DNA of 64,000 bases from Clavelina lepadiformis. Its lineage: Eukaryota; Chordata; Ascidiacea; Aplousobranchia; Clavelinidae. Both the position numbers and the translations under genes were made by a program. The notes beneath the pieces are model-generated. The model had not been told where the DNA came from and did no database searches. It was given only the letters and a program-made list of their open reading frames with translations. The stretch covers positions 16,375,501 to 16,439,500 of the forward strand of contig NC_135245.1 of the NCBI RefSeq assembly GCF_947623445.1, in the 5' to 3' direction. This document shows positions 13,361 through 24,725 of the stretch, piece by piece (the stretch's first letter is position 1; every line of letters starts with the position of its first letter).

Positions 13361-15901
13361 CTAAACCTGGTCTTCTTCTGATTCCTCGTCATCGTTATTC
13401 AGCAAGTGATAATTTGCACCCTTTGAATTTGAATGATTGCGTGATTTTTTTCGATTCTTTTTAAGCACATGAGGTAGCTTTTTCAAAATACCTGCATAAA
13501 GGAAGGGTATATCTAAGCATAAAATTTTGAAAAATTCTAAAATTATCGAAGCAAGAAGTGTGTTTAATAAACAACCTATCTTTTAACCTATTGATATCTT
13601 TGTCTATCTCAACATGCTACAATAAACATCAAATAAAGAATAACATTTTTACACACCTTTTATATCTATCGTTTCGTCTGTGTGTGGTGAATCATTTAAG
13701 TTTGCAACTTTGGCAAAACTTTCTCCGTTGTTTCCTTTCTGCCATAAACGAGTGTAACATATCGCTGACGTCAGCAGAATGACGAGAAACACCAAAGATC
13801 CGACGGCCCACCTTGCTTCCTCCTTATTTCTAATAAAAGTAATAACAATTATGATGAAAATGAAAAAAAAAAAACTAAATACAGTGTCTCTGTTGTTTCT
13901 CACCTAGGTGTAGAAGGTCGTAGATTTTGCAATGAAGAATTGCCAGTAGAATTATCGGCTGAAACTTTCTTTTCCAAAGTCAGTTGCTGGCTCACATTCT
14001 AAACCAAATTGTATAACTTGGAGTAGGAAAATGCTTGCATCTTTTACTTTGCATTAAAGTAAATGCGATTTACTGTTAAAAACAAAAGAAAAAATGAACA
14101 TACCATGTCTATGTTATCTTCAGGAAGATCAGGACAGTAACCTGAGTTCCCATTTTCTTTTGGTGGATCAGAACGATGAATGAGACCGTAACTGTAAGGT
14201 CCCTGGGCATTTTCGTTTGCTTCTGGACTATGTTGATTATGCCTTATCCATGATCGAATATCACTAGCTTTTACATATGACATTTTGTAAACACATCCGT
14301 ATACCACAACTGCCATTGGCTAGAATATAAAATGACAAGTTAACTATAAAGAAAACTGACATACCAAAGCACTAGCATTGAAATAAAGACAGGCCAAGCA
14401 TGTACAGCATTTCATTTAACATTGGAAAATCAAGCAGCTTGGCTAGAGATAGTCCAACTTACTGATGTAATATTCAGTATCTTTGGATATTTGGACAAGT
14501 TGTACTTCCAAGTGCAGGTAACAGCAACATGCCGTAATTTCTCAACCATTTCATCGGGCGTGCAAGGATGGTAAAGAAAAACAACACCCCCATGCTGCAA
14601 TGGATATCATAAATTCCTATTTACTTGCTTTGTTTAGTTGGGATTTGGCAAAAAAAACTACGTTAAGGACTTAAAACATATTTGCTTATACTGATAAATT
14701 TTAATTTTAATGTAAGGCCACCCACCACATAAAGGTATGATATAAAATCAGCTACATTATATTGCGCTAATGTTGTATGTATGTGGTATGTTATGAAACG
14801 CTTAATCATAAAATACAACATCCAACCTCCAAATTATGAACGTATCTGCCAGGTGGAAGGTAGTCATATTCCCCAAACACTGCCCATGCTTCACGATGTG
14901 GCCCACTAAATTAACATGTATACATCTATGATAAGTACCGGTAAAAAAAACTTTGTTGATAGCAATTATGCAGTTAATTAGTACCTTTATATTTCTGTTT
15001 ACTGTAAAAGACTTGGTCCACTTTTACTATGTTCTATACAATATTTAGTTACTCTACACTTGATATGATAAAAGCAAATAAAACATCACAAAAACCTGTT
15101 GGGTATTTGATCCCTTGGATATAAGTCGTCTATAGTTTCTTCAATACCAACGTGCCAAGTCTGTAAAACAATGTTTGTTTAAAAGGGTTAACTCAATAAC
15201 AATAAGCATTTTCACATTTTCGTGAAGGAAAGCAACCAGTAAAAACCTAACGTATATACATTCATCTGTTTCTGTGACAAACTTAGCAAAGCACTTTATG
15301 TGACAGCTTGCATTATGTTGCTAGTCATGCAATTACATGACCTCGCTTGTGCCCTGACTATTACTGTAATTTCATCACGAAATAAAATAGGTGTTTTGCA
15401 ACCAATAAATCAAATCAATTAAACTGCGTAAAATATGTGTACCCTTGTTCTGGGGTAACAGGTTTTAATTGGTGGTGAAGGCAAAATGTCTTGTGTTGTC
15501 CACTTAGCTTTTTCCATGCACTTTGTCGCATTTGGAATAAGATCAATATCGATTCCATGCTGAAATAATTTGATACAATCTGAATTAAGCTACATATGAT
15601 GTAAATTTGTTAAAAACTAGCCAATAACTTATCACATGGAACCAGAATAGGGTTGACTGATCAAGAAATTTACTACTTGTATAAGGATAATCAGAGTGGT
15701 AGGTAGTAGTGAGCTAAAGTTACTGCACACAAAAAGATAACAGACAAATACTCTCCAACTTTGTACCTGGCTCTCATCAATGGCTGGAGCTCCATAGGTA
15801 AATGCATCTTGGTTTGTAACCATGATGTTAATGCTGTAAAGCAATGTCACTGTAAACCATTTCCAATAATAGCTGGCATTGACAGCAAATTTTTTAGACA
15901 T
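13361..15901 (-). CDS. TP53I13: TP53I13 orthologue, single-pass membrane protein (9 exons)
   Basis: Exons in reading order: 15901-15767, 15559-15443, 15160-15096, 14905-14827, 14594-14463, 14319-14104, 13998-13904, 13829-13657 and 13491-13361, all phase-compatible, about 380 aa (the human protein is about 390). The N-terminus has a hydrophobic signal-like stretch (residues 13-28). The middle has the block FGEYDYLPPGRYVHNLEHGG, then VVFLYHPC, typical of DUF3105-like proteins. Two stretches recall human TP53I13: FLYHPC and the region around RPSTPRNKEEARW, a transmembrane helix near residues 280-300, CYTRL, NGES and a basic-then-acidic cytosolic tail ending near DDEESEED. In vertebrates the protein is p53-induced and affects growth; its biochemical activity is unknown. 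I infer the extracellular/lumenal face carries the DUF3105-like part. The start was chosen as the only ATG ahead of the signal-like region. Confidence 0.87.
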
Positions 15902-17671
15902 TTTATGAGAGACTGCTTAATATACAATTGTCACAAGATTAATATGCAGCCAAAACAGGCTTTGAAACCTGCCAAAAAAAGAAAGATTGGCATGATATGA
16001 AGGCCACCACTAGACTGCCAGACACAATTAAAAGCAGCAATGTAAGCTGAAGAGGAAAAACTTTCAAAAATACCTCATATAATATAACTACGAAAAGTTA
16101 CAATCTACAGTGATGATACCATACAGCAGAAGAGCCCAATACAATGATGGCAATTGACCAGTCGAGATATATGCACCTTCGTGTAGTTCAGCAGGAAACT
16201 GACATTTCCGTTGCTGAAATTCTGTTATTTTTTGTTGGGCAATGGGGTCCAACACTCCGGCTGTACACGTTTTTCGCGAATGTGCAGCCAGAGTATGGGT
16301 TTTGATAGCCTACAAGCAATATTCTAGGTGACCTAACAAAAGGGACTTGAACTATAGCCTCAGATACTTTGTTGAACCCTTTCATAGGCTTCCATTGATT
16401 GATTAATGCAGATTTTAGCACAATTAACTTACTTCTTTGTGCTTTTGATATAAAGATTAAGCAGATAGCCCAACTGTTTAAACATTTTTTGAAATTTGTT
16501 TCATAAAACAATGATGGCATTTTATTTTACTGCCTTTGTTTTACAAAGTACTAGTAGGTTAAATCACAGATTTATGACAAGAGAAAAACGAACTGTTATT
16601 TTCTTGAGCAGTAAATGCTTAGGCTAATATGTATCCAATTTTGTTTTCATCTTCACATTTTCATATCGTGCTATTTGCTCTGACCATCTCGCACTGTTTT
16701 TCGCTAAGTACGAAACTTACAGTTATAGCTAGGCACTAACAAAGTCTTAACCTTTAATTGAAATGGGATTTCTATAGTCTTTTGGTACCGATGAAAATGT
16801 TAAAATGTATATGTGTATCTACTGTCTACGTAGTAGAGGATTGACATAATGTCAGTATCAAGGGAGGGCGAAACGCAAATAAAACATGAAACTTACAGTA
16901 TACAGTATAAAAGTAAGAGTAGAGTAACGTAGCACTTCAAAGGTTAACTTTAATTTATTTCTATCAACTTTTGTGAGCATGAGCTTACTTCTCCGAGTGG
17001 CTATAATGAAATATATTTTGTGAAATTTTCACATGCCTTAATTCTTGTGTTAGATGATGCGATTATGTTTTCACAAACACCGACATTATGGGAAATATAT
17101 ATATATATAGATTTTTTAATTGATTTTCCATTCACAACTTTACAGAAAATTGTTTCATGACCCTGGAAATACAACTGGTACAACAACAACGATATGTTAA
17201 GAAAATTAAATTACTATCGCAAATAAAACTCAAGGTACAGTCTTGAAATATCTAAAGCGACTTCAAAAAGTTCATTAAAAAGTAAAAATGAATAAATGAT
17301 TGCTGATTGTTTTGATGCCTCACATATATCTTACTTTGGCTTGACTTAATTATTTTACTATAGGCCTAAGACTGCACTGGTTATATTAGTCGTCAAATGT
17401 TTGCTTGGGAGTAAAACAGAAAACATTTTTAAAGCTTAGTTATAAGTTTCGTAACCTAAGTAAAGATAGGAGTACTTAAGAAAGATTTTTTGCACTTTTC
17501 TGTGGTGAATATTGTACTGGTGTTGGAATGTTTGTGATTTATTTATTCCTGCCTACTCACCTTTGTCATCATTGGACTAAAAACAGGCGATAATCGACTG
17601 ATCGCTACGAAGCGAACCATCTTACGTTTTCCTGTCCTTGCAACATCCTTCCTTCTTACATCACATTTAAA
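15902..17671. other. Upstream flank of TP53I13, no gene seen
   Basis: AT-rich. A 110-codon frame at 16188-16520 (-) has no recognisable domain and no matching splice partners. A short (AT)n run lies near 17094-17108. The TP53I13 promoter should lie near 15902-16100 but no clear core element stands out. Confidence 0.35.
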
Positions 17672-18187
17672 CATTGCTGGTCGAAGTAATGACATAAGTT
17701 ACTTAAGCAGAAGTATTGTAACTCTCGAAAAAATCAACTCTAGCACAAGTAGAAGTGTTGCTGTTTAATACTACTCAAGTAGGAAGTAGCACATTTTAAG
17801 TTACTCAATTAGGAAGTTTTAGTATTGATAAAAGCAATACAACTGCCTGAATGCAGGGAAATATATACTGTTATGAAGCTAAATGTTTTCAGACGTGCCT
17901 TTGTCCTTCGTCAGAGCATTGTTACATGAAAATCAAATTGCAGACTGTATATAAAAGTTTTGTGCTGATGTGATAGGCTAGGCCTAGCAAATGAAAATTA
18001 CTGCAAATTCTCTTCGAACTAAAACACTGGCCACCTTCTACTTCAGCATTTGGTAACCTACTGAAGTAATTTACTTTGGCCTTAAAACTACTTAAGTAAA
18101 AGTATCCATGAACAAAAGTACTTTAGTGAGTAGCCAAAGTAGAAGGAAATTACTTAAGTATAACTACTTCATTACTGACCACCACTG
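17672..18187. mobile_element. Degenerate hAT element with ACTTAAGTA-rich ends
   Basis: The left end (CATTGCTGGTCGAAGTAATG) and the complement of the right end (CAGTGGTGGTCAGTAATG) are imperfect inverted repeats. Both subterminal regions are packed with TTACTTAAGTA/AAGTAA motifs. The 8-bp flanks CATTTAAA and CGTTTAAC match at 6 of 8 positions. This looks like an old hAT MITE of about 516 bp. Confidence 0.6.
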
Positions 18188-18682
18188 CGTTTAACCTCAT
18201 GAATAGCAATGGACTTGAGCAACTCATGAAAATGTCATGTTTAGGCTTCGTTTGACTTGCATTTACTAACGGCATGTTAATTTTTCAAAATTAACTTTAT
18301 TTGGGTGTAAATTTTTAAAATCACTTGTTTTCAGCTAAACCAAACTTAGTTCGTGGCTTTCATTTGTAGCGCGATGAAGTTAGGTTACGTCGCACCACAT
18401 TGAATTAAAGTAACAGCAATATCATTCAAGAATTAACCTGTAGAAAGAATTGATGCATAATCAAAGTATAGACCGCTAGGCAACATGCCACAAACTTAGC
18501 AAACAAACACCTTGGTTTACTAAAAATTTATGCTAAGCTTAGAACAGAACAGAATACTGAACAGAAACATAAACCAACCAAGCAACAACATAAAAAAATG
18601 CCTTGGAGGTAGTTCCCCTAATATGAAGACGTAGTTAAATATACGTCTTCATATAAAATAAAATATACGTGATCTTATATAA

Positions 18683-19177
18683 CAGGGGTGGCCAAACTGC
18701 GGCTCTCGAGCCGCATGCGGCTCTTCAATGAATTATAATTAATCATTGTTGAATTAGACATGCATTTTCCCGGTCTAGATGAGTTGTTTGATCAAATTAT
18801 GAAACAATACGTTCTGTCACAGGTAGTAACAATGGAATCAATGTTAGTAATACTCAAATTACACACCAAAAAGTACATTATTGTAAGAAGTGTGCTAACT
18901 TGTACACTGTAGTTAAGTAAACTGTCAGATTGAATCTGTACGTCAGGGCTGACCTAGTTTTAAATCTTGGTTGCGGTTCTACTAATAATTGCAAAAAGAG
19001 CTGGTGAAGCCCAGTTGGAGACTCATAGTATCACCACGCAGCACTAATGTTAATCAATAGCTACACTTCGATGTGAGTGAATAAATTCGTGTTTTTTATT
19101 GTGTTTGTGTTGTGGCTCTTTTAAAACTGGAATTTGTTATGTGCGGCTCGACAATGAAGCAGGTCTGGCCACCCCTG
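18683..19177. mobile_element. Non-autonomous hAT element (about 495 bp)
   Basis: The left end CAGGGGTGGCCAAACTGCGG and the right end GGTCTGGCCACCCCTG form terminal inverted repeats, with GCGGCTC motifs just inside each end. The element is flanked by a perfect 8-bp target duplication, TTATATAA, at 18675-18682 and 19178-19185. No transposase reading frame is present. Confidence 0.9.
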
Positions 19178-19185
19178 TTATATAA

Positions 19186-20525
19186 TATAAAAACCTAAAA
19201 ATAAGCAAGCTGCTCTGCGATGACGTAGTAATTTTCCGATCATAAAAAATTCTTTAATGCAAGCTTTACGTGATATTTCTAACGAAAGTCTTGGATTTAA
19301 AAAATTTCAAACTGCCACAGTTTTGAATAATAACTTATTATGGGCTTCCTTACGCTTAGCATCAAAAGAAGTAGTTGCTCTCAGTGGAAAAAGTAGATTA
19401 GTTTTAAAGTTGATTTATTGATTGAAAATAAACACCAAATCGATATTATTTTTCACCGCTAACAAGTTGTTTAGGAAGGTAGTGTCTTTTATTAAATATT
19501 TTTTATTTTCAACTGTTTGGTTGTAACTTATTAGGTCTTCAGTTTAATAGATTTGTGGTAGACGATTGCATAAATTTTGATTGCTGTGAAAATATTTGCA
19601 GTCAAGTTCTTGACAAGAACAGATATAAGTTAGTTCGACGTCCCTGAAGACGCCTGTCATTCAAAATAACCTATTCCAATGCACACTAGGTTAGAAGTAC
19701 TAGATTCTACATTAAGTGGTTAGAGCAAATCACTTCAACACGGTAGGCTATTTAAAAAACTTGACTAACTTTAAATTGTTAGTTATGTTATAACTTATAT
19801 GAGAATGTTTCGGGCAAATTGCAGAACTTAATGCGTATCACCCCGTCCTGAACGTTGTAAATCTGTTATCTTCCTGAAGAACATGCTAAGGATATTGGAC
19901 AATAAGTCCACCTCCTTCAAAAGTCGTTGAAAGATATATCTCAGTAAAAAGTCAAAGAGGATTGCAATAGAGAACATTGCAAGATCAACACGCGACGAGA
20001 GTCATAGACTATCTATGTGACAAACATGTTACATGGAAACCTTCCTGAGGGGTGGATCTGAGGTTCTCCAAATGTCAGGTAAGATGGCAGCAACAAATTG
20101 AGCAGCACTTTAAACGCATTAACTGAAGTATGGCAAGCACTTCAAAAATTAATTACAATTAAGATAATATGGTTAATAATAAATGGAGATTCGAAATCTA
20201 TCGCAAACGTGATTTAAGATAAAAAGATACTGCAGTTAATAAGGTGCTGACTGCAAAAAATGGTTCATGGAGACCTTCTCCCCTACCGGGTACAAATATC
20301 CAAGCCAGTTTTAACGGTCAGTTTGTGGAAACATGCACAGTATGCTGATGCAGAAGTCTTATGCCTTGAAGAGCAGCTTGCCTTTGTCGAAACTTAACTG
20401 AACATATTTAGGTTGTTGAGACTTTGACCATCATCGTAGAGTTCCGTGAGTTGGTGTGTATGAAAGACACCACAGTAGTAAATGACATCTTCCGTTCCGT
20501 GCTGTCAGCTTGGCTATAGGCTACA
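19186..20525. other. Stretch left of a hAT transposase relic, no intact gene
   Basis: I cannot support a gene here. The part nearest 20526 may be the decayed 5' half of the hAT transposase that becomes recognisable at 20526, but frames are broken throughout. Confidence 0.3.
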
Positions 20526-20979
20526 AATGGCGTTCCAATAATGGTTGAGAAAAAAGCAGGTTTTGCGACAAAATTCAGAGAAAATGCCGACAGCAAATGA
20601 AGAACAAGATTTTTGGGCATTTTATTGCATTTTGCATCAGGAAGCGTTGTGTTGCAAAATACTAAAATTGGATCGTGTTATGAGAGTGATCGTGCAAACT
20701 GTAAATTTTATCAGCGCGCGAAGTTTGAATCCCGCCAATCTGACTGTTTTGTCAAGTGACAATCCGGTTGACTTACTATATCACACTGAAGTACGATGGT
20801 TAAGCCGATGTGCTGTGCACAACGGTTTCGTTGGACTACGAAGAAAACTGCAGAGTTCATGGCGAAAAAAGATAGCCCAGCAGAGAAACTTAAATGCCCA
20901 GGCATATTTCAGTGCACGAAAGCATCAAGGTACAGTTGTTCTATTGGGGACTGGCAAAAACAAGGATTGTAGACTCTGA
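20526..20979 (+). pseudogene. hAT transposase relic, Charlie/GTF2IRD2-ZBED type
   Basis: Two reading frames in succession carry one transposase core. The first, from 20526, contains VEKKAGFATKFRE and then stops. The second contains QDFWAFYCILHQEALCCK, then VNFISARSLN and YHTEVRWLSRCAV, ending at 20979. FWAFYCILHQE, VNFIxxRxLN and YTEVRWLSRG-like motifs are characteristic of the hAT catalytic region also seen in domesticated GTF2IRD2 and ZBED proteins. The frameshift, internal stops and missing N-terminal BED and C-terminal dimerisation parts show it is inactive. A 280-bp segment just downstream recurs elsewhere in the window. Confidence 0.8.
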
Positions 20980-21020
20980 GACCCACTTTTGCGCTATTTG
21001 TTCTTGATGCCACGCAACAT

Positions 21021-21297
21021 TTTCGTTAAGGTGCGCAGTTCCATTTGTCATGGCGACAAAGAAAACAGGTAGGCTAAACACTCGAGATTTCACCGTTCGT
21101 ACGCAAAATCAGTAGTGTCTAGATATACAGAACAATGTATTAAGTGCAGCATAATTGACTCCCGCATAAATATCTATAAAATATTACGAAAGGGCAAAAC
21201 AGATTACGAATGTAAAATTCAGGAAGCACTGTTATTAAACAGATAAACATCCCTTTAAATTACCAAGCATTCGAAAATGGCGCCTCTTTTTCTTTAA
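21021..21297. repeat. Dispersed repeat, copy 1
   Basis: About 277 bp, close to 90 percent identical by eye to 24355-24633. Shared landmarks are TTAAGGTGCGCAGTTCCATT, CGACAAAGAAAACAGGTAGG and CATTCGAAAATGGCGC. It starts about 40 bp after the hAT transposase relic, so it is probably the 3' end of that element. Confidence 0.75.
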
Positions 21298-21862
21298 TTT
21301 TCATGTACAAACTTCAACTTTGGGTTGACTTATTTTTGTCTTGCTCAAGACAAAGTCAAGAAGACCATGTGGTCAACTGACCAGATATCTTTGCTGCATT
21401 ATTTGTCTTATACTATCGTGTTTTTGTACCGAATTGTTATGAAGGTGACACTGTTAAAGAAATCAGGTCATCCTTTGCAACATTGGCTGTTCATTAATAA
21501 GACTTTCAAAATGAGATTACAGAACAAAAAAGTTTTATAACCCCTGATCTAAATTATGTACCTTAGAAAAACCTAGTCAACTTTACTGGAACAAAGGATA
21601 AGTATCTGGTCTGATACAGGTAGATTTTGTTGATTGGAGCTGCTAACTGGTTTCAAAAATATGTGCATAGTTTTGACATCACTCGAAGTATTTTGTAATG
21701 GAATCAAGTTTTATTTAAGTGCGTTTAACTATCTTTCATTCATGCTTTGTAACACAATAGTAGCTTATACCTTACACTGTATTATACATAAACTAGTATA
21801 TCTGTACAGTCGGATTTAATCAATGAGTTAATAATAAAAATTGTTCACGCACTCCTGATACA

Positions 21863-21872
21863 TTTTTTTTTT
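21863..21872 (-). other. A10 tract at the 3' end of the RRM retrocopy
   Basis: Ten consecutive T on the plus strand, i.e. A10 on the coding strand of the relic, beginning 12 bases past its stop codon. It is best read as the remnant of the mRNA poly(A) tail copied with the retrogene. Confidence 0.6.
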
Positions 21873-21884
21873 GCAAGCATTTTC

Positions 21885-22205
21885 TTAAGCTCCACTTTCA
21901 TATCCAACACCATATTTTCCAACACCATATTTTCCAACACCAGGACCAACTCTTTCTGAATTCGCCACCATAAGATTGATAGGACGTCTTTGAATTATTC
22001 ATCCCTGATTATCCTTGTTTGCCAACTAGGCTTCACGCGGAGAACTGAAGGTGACAAATCCAAAACCACGAGATATGACAGTATCGCGATCATAGCGTAT
22101 AACCGCATCTTCCATATTACCACGCAGATGAAATAACTCCCAAAGGTCATTCACAGTAGCTTCGTCAGCAAGATTCCCAACAAACACTATACGACTATCC
22201 CCCAT
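21885..22205 (-). pseudogene. Processed pseudogene of an RRM RNA-binding protein
   Basis: A 107-codon relic reads continuously on the minus strand from an ATG at 22205 to a TAA at 21885 without introns. It carries RNP2 (RIVFVGNL) near residue 5 and RNP1 (RGFGFVTF) near residue 46, separated as in a normal RRM, then PINLMVANSERVGPG and a repeated GVGKY tail. Two in-frame stops break it, TAG at codon 60 (22026-22028) and TGA at codon 69 (21999-22001). An A10 tract follows 12 bases after the stop. Lack of introns, short 3' end and the A tract point to retrotransposition of an mRNA. The parent gene is not in this window. Confidence 0.8.
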
Positions 22206-22838
22206 TTTTAGTTATTTAATTTGTATTATTGTACCAAATTCCTGCAGTTGGAAAAACTTTCATATTATTGATTCGCCATGTTCACACTTGAAATGTATAA
22301 AATATATTGGGGATTGGATAAATAAGTATAATAGTTATATATATCATATACAGTAGAATCTTGTTTTTCTGAACAATTTTGTTGGATTAGCAAGACTTTG
22401 AAAATACCAAAATGACATTATAAAAATGTAATATAAACACTGATTTAAACGAAGGCTAAAACAGTATTGTAGCCTCTTAGTGCTGCTATTAAGCATATTT
22501 TCTTCCACTTTGGCAAATATGATGGTGCACTAGATCAAGTTATTCATTTACTTTCTGTATATCCCGGTGTATATGTCCACTAACAGTTTTCAGGTCTAAA
22601 ATACTGCTTTGGCCTATACTTGGTGCATAGGCCCATGCCGCGTTTTCCTCTTAGACTACAATAAAATAATCGTACCTCACACAAACAATTTTCAAGACAT
22701 TCGGTCGCCGTCGCGACTACATAACAATATACTTCTGTTAAACACAATGGTATCAGTTCCATTGTGTTCACTTTACAATAACAAAATCATGAAATTAAAG
22801 GAGACTTAACGTTGTCTGTTTGCTTTTGTTATTAAATT

Positions 22839-23724
22839 TAGGGCCATTTTTATATGACCTTAAGAAATCAATAATAATATGACTTTTTTTTTTGGAAAAT
22901 ATGACTTTATGTGAAAATCGTGTATTTTTACATGCGAACAACGTCACTCACGGAACTAAAGAGTAAAACATACGCAACATAACAGTAATACACATCCATT
23001 TTTATTTTAAATCACTGTTGTAGTACAGTTTCAGGTATTGTGGAATGTTAGAGTCTTTGAAGTTACGATTTGGACGGAAAAATGACTTTTGTAAGGAAAA
23101 TGAGCGCTCCACAGACACTGATGTGGGTTGACACTTCTGCAGTTTTGCATAAAGCGCTGGTGAAATGTCTTGTCTTTGTAGCTCCATGCCCCCATAATTT
23201 GTTTCACATCGTTTTTGTCCAATCGCTTCTTAATGTAATTTTTGAGCTCAAGCGGATCTTTTCCGAAATCAAGGGCATTTAGATCAGCATGGGCCTCTTT
23301 GATGGTGTACGTACAACGTTCCATTTTGAATATTAAGTTTGAAATATTGTTGTAGTAGTGGAGGCATATTTCTGTTAACTGACTAGTCAACTTTGGATCG
23401 TTGACTGTAACCGTTTGTAACTGTAAGTGTTATGTACGCTAATCCTACAGTTTGCCTTCGTTCAATCAGAAATTGCCTTACTTTCTTAGTGCTTAAATCG
23501 GTTCTTTTTATTTAAAGTATACAACAATATGACTTTATTACTCAAAAAATATGACTATATAACTTAAAAAGCTGATTTATGACCTAACCAGGAAAATATG
23601 ACTTTATATGACTTAACTTTCTTAATATACGTCATAGGGATGCGGTTTTTGCGTTAAAATTGATTTCACGACTTACTGAAAAAAATATGACTTTAATGAC
23701 TTTAAATGGCTTTAAATGGCCTTA
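22839..23724 (-). mobile_element. hAT element with decayed transposase
   Basis: The ends are similar in inverted orientation: TAGGGCCATTTTTATATGAC on the left, and the complement of the right end begins TAAGGCCATTTAAAGCC. AAAGTCAT/TATGACTT motifs crowd both subterminal regions. No clear 8-bp duplication is visible. It contains the transposase relic described separately, on the minus strand. Confidence 0.6.
23002..23390 (-). pseudogene. hAT transposase C-terminal relic (dimerisation domain)
   Basis: The minus strand encodes the C-terminal hAT dimerisation region in two overlapping frames. The upstream part (from 23390) holds DPLELKNYIKKRLDKNDVKQ. The downstream part holds LQRQDISPALYAKLQKCQP, then TSVSVERSFS, followed by RPNRNFKDSNI and LKLYYN. 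PTSxxxERxFS and RNxxxxxN/YxxLxYN are diagnostic of hAT superfamily transposases. One frameshift near 23165-23187 separates the two parts, and the catalytic core is missing, so it cannot be functional. Confidence 0.85.
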
Positions 23725-24354
23725 GTATTATGTTCCACCTTACAGTAGGAAGGATACTAGTCCTACTTGCCATAATGCTTCATGCTGACTTTATCAGATC
23801 AGCATTTCTGACCCAAAAGACCATGGCATGTGTAAGCTTGTGACTTCATCACAAAGCAAATTAAAGACGGAGTCCCTGGGACATGCATAGAATAAAATGA
23901 GACCTGTTATTTTATCGAATGCTAAACAAGACCGAAATTTCAAAACAACAGAAAGCATCTAGAATCTAGATCGACAACACCAACCAGCACCCAAAGTCAA
24001 TATCGACGTCAATATCGACCGTTGTTTTTATTCAATATGTAGCGGTCTACTCTCTCGGTTGCAACTTTGTGCCACTGCCACCTACAAAAAATACACTAAT
24101 ACAGCAGTCCCCAACCGCCGGTCAGCGTATTTTTTTTGCGATTCCGCGAGTATCTTAATTTCTGCCAAGCTAGTTTTAATATGAACTCTTACTAAGTTGT
24201 TACTCTCTTTGAAACACATTTTACGCCTGGCCGATTCACAGCAGTAAAACTGGGGTATCTCGCCTTCGTCGATACGCAACGACAACTTGGTTAACAAAAA
24301 GGTTAAATATATCTGTTCTATTGAAAACGATCTTTTGTTGCCGGTCCGTAAATA

Positions 24355-24633
24355 TTTTCCTTAAGGTGCGCAGTTCCATTTGTTATGGCGACAAAGAAAA
24401 CAGGTAGGCTAAACACTCGAGATTACGCCCTTCGTACGCAAAATCAGTAGTGACTGGATATACAGAACAATGTATTAAGTGCAGCATAATTGACTCTCAT
24501 ATAAATATCTATAAAATATTATGAAAATGCAAAACAGATTACGAATGTAAAATTCAGGAATCTCTGTTATTAAAAAGATAAATCTCCCATTAAATAAGCA
24601 GGCATTCGAAAATGGCGCGTCTTTTCCTTTAAA
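24355..24633. repeat. Dispersed repeat, copy 2
   Basis: This matches 21021-21297 almost throughout. The material to its left starts with the hAT-like end CAGCAGTCCCCAACCGCCGG at 24102 and includes TTGCCGGTCCGT. It looks like a non-autonomous or deleted relative of the element that left the transposase relic at 20526-20979. Confidence 0.7.
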
Positions 24634-24725
24634 CGTCTGTTAAAACATGCTTTAAATATAGAGCCGCTAATGCATTATCTAGAGTTCTAGAATCTAGACT
24701 GTAGAAAATCTTTTATCCTGAACCT

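Noticed and set aside
16188-16520. 110-codon minus-strand frame upstream of TP53I13
   Set aside because: Reads as non-coding sequence with no domain; the TP53I13 start codon is already well placed at 15901.
17092-17110. (AT)n run as a promoter
   Set aside because: Simple-sequence tract with no gene start nearby.
22330-22400. Possible pogo-type terminal repeat (CAGTAGAATCTTG)
   Set aside because: No matching inverted end was found downstream.
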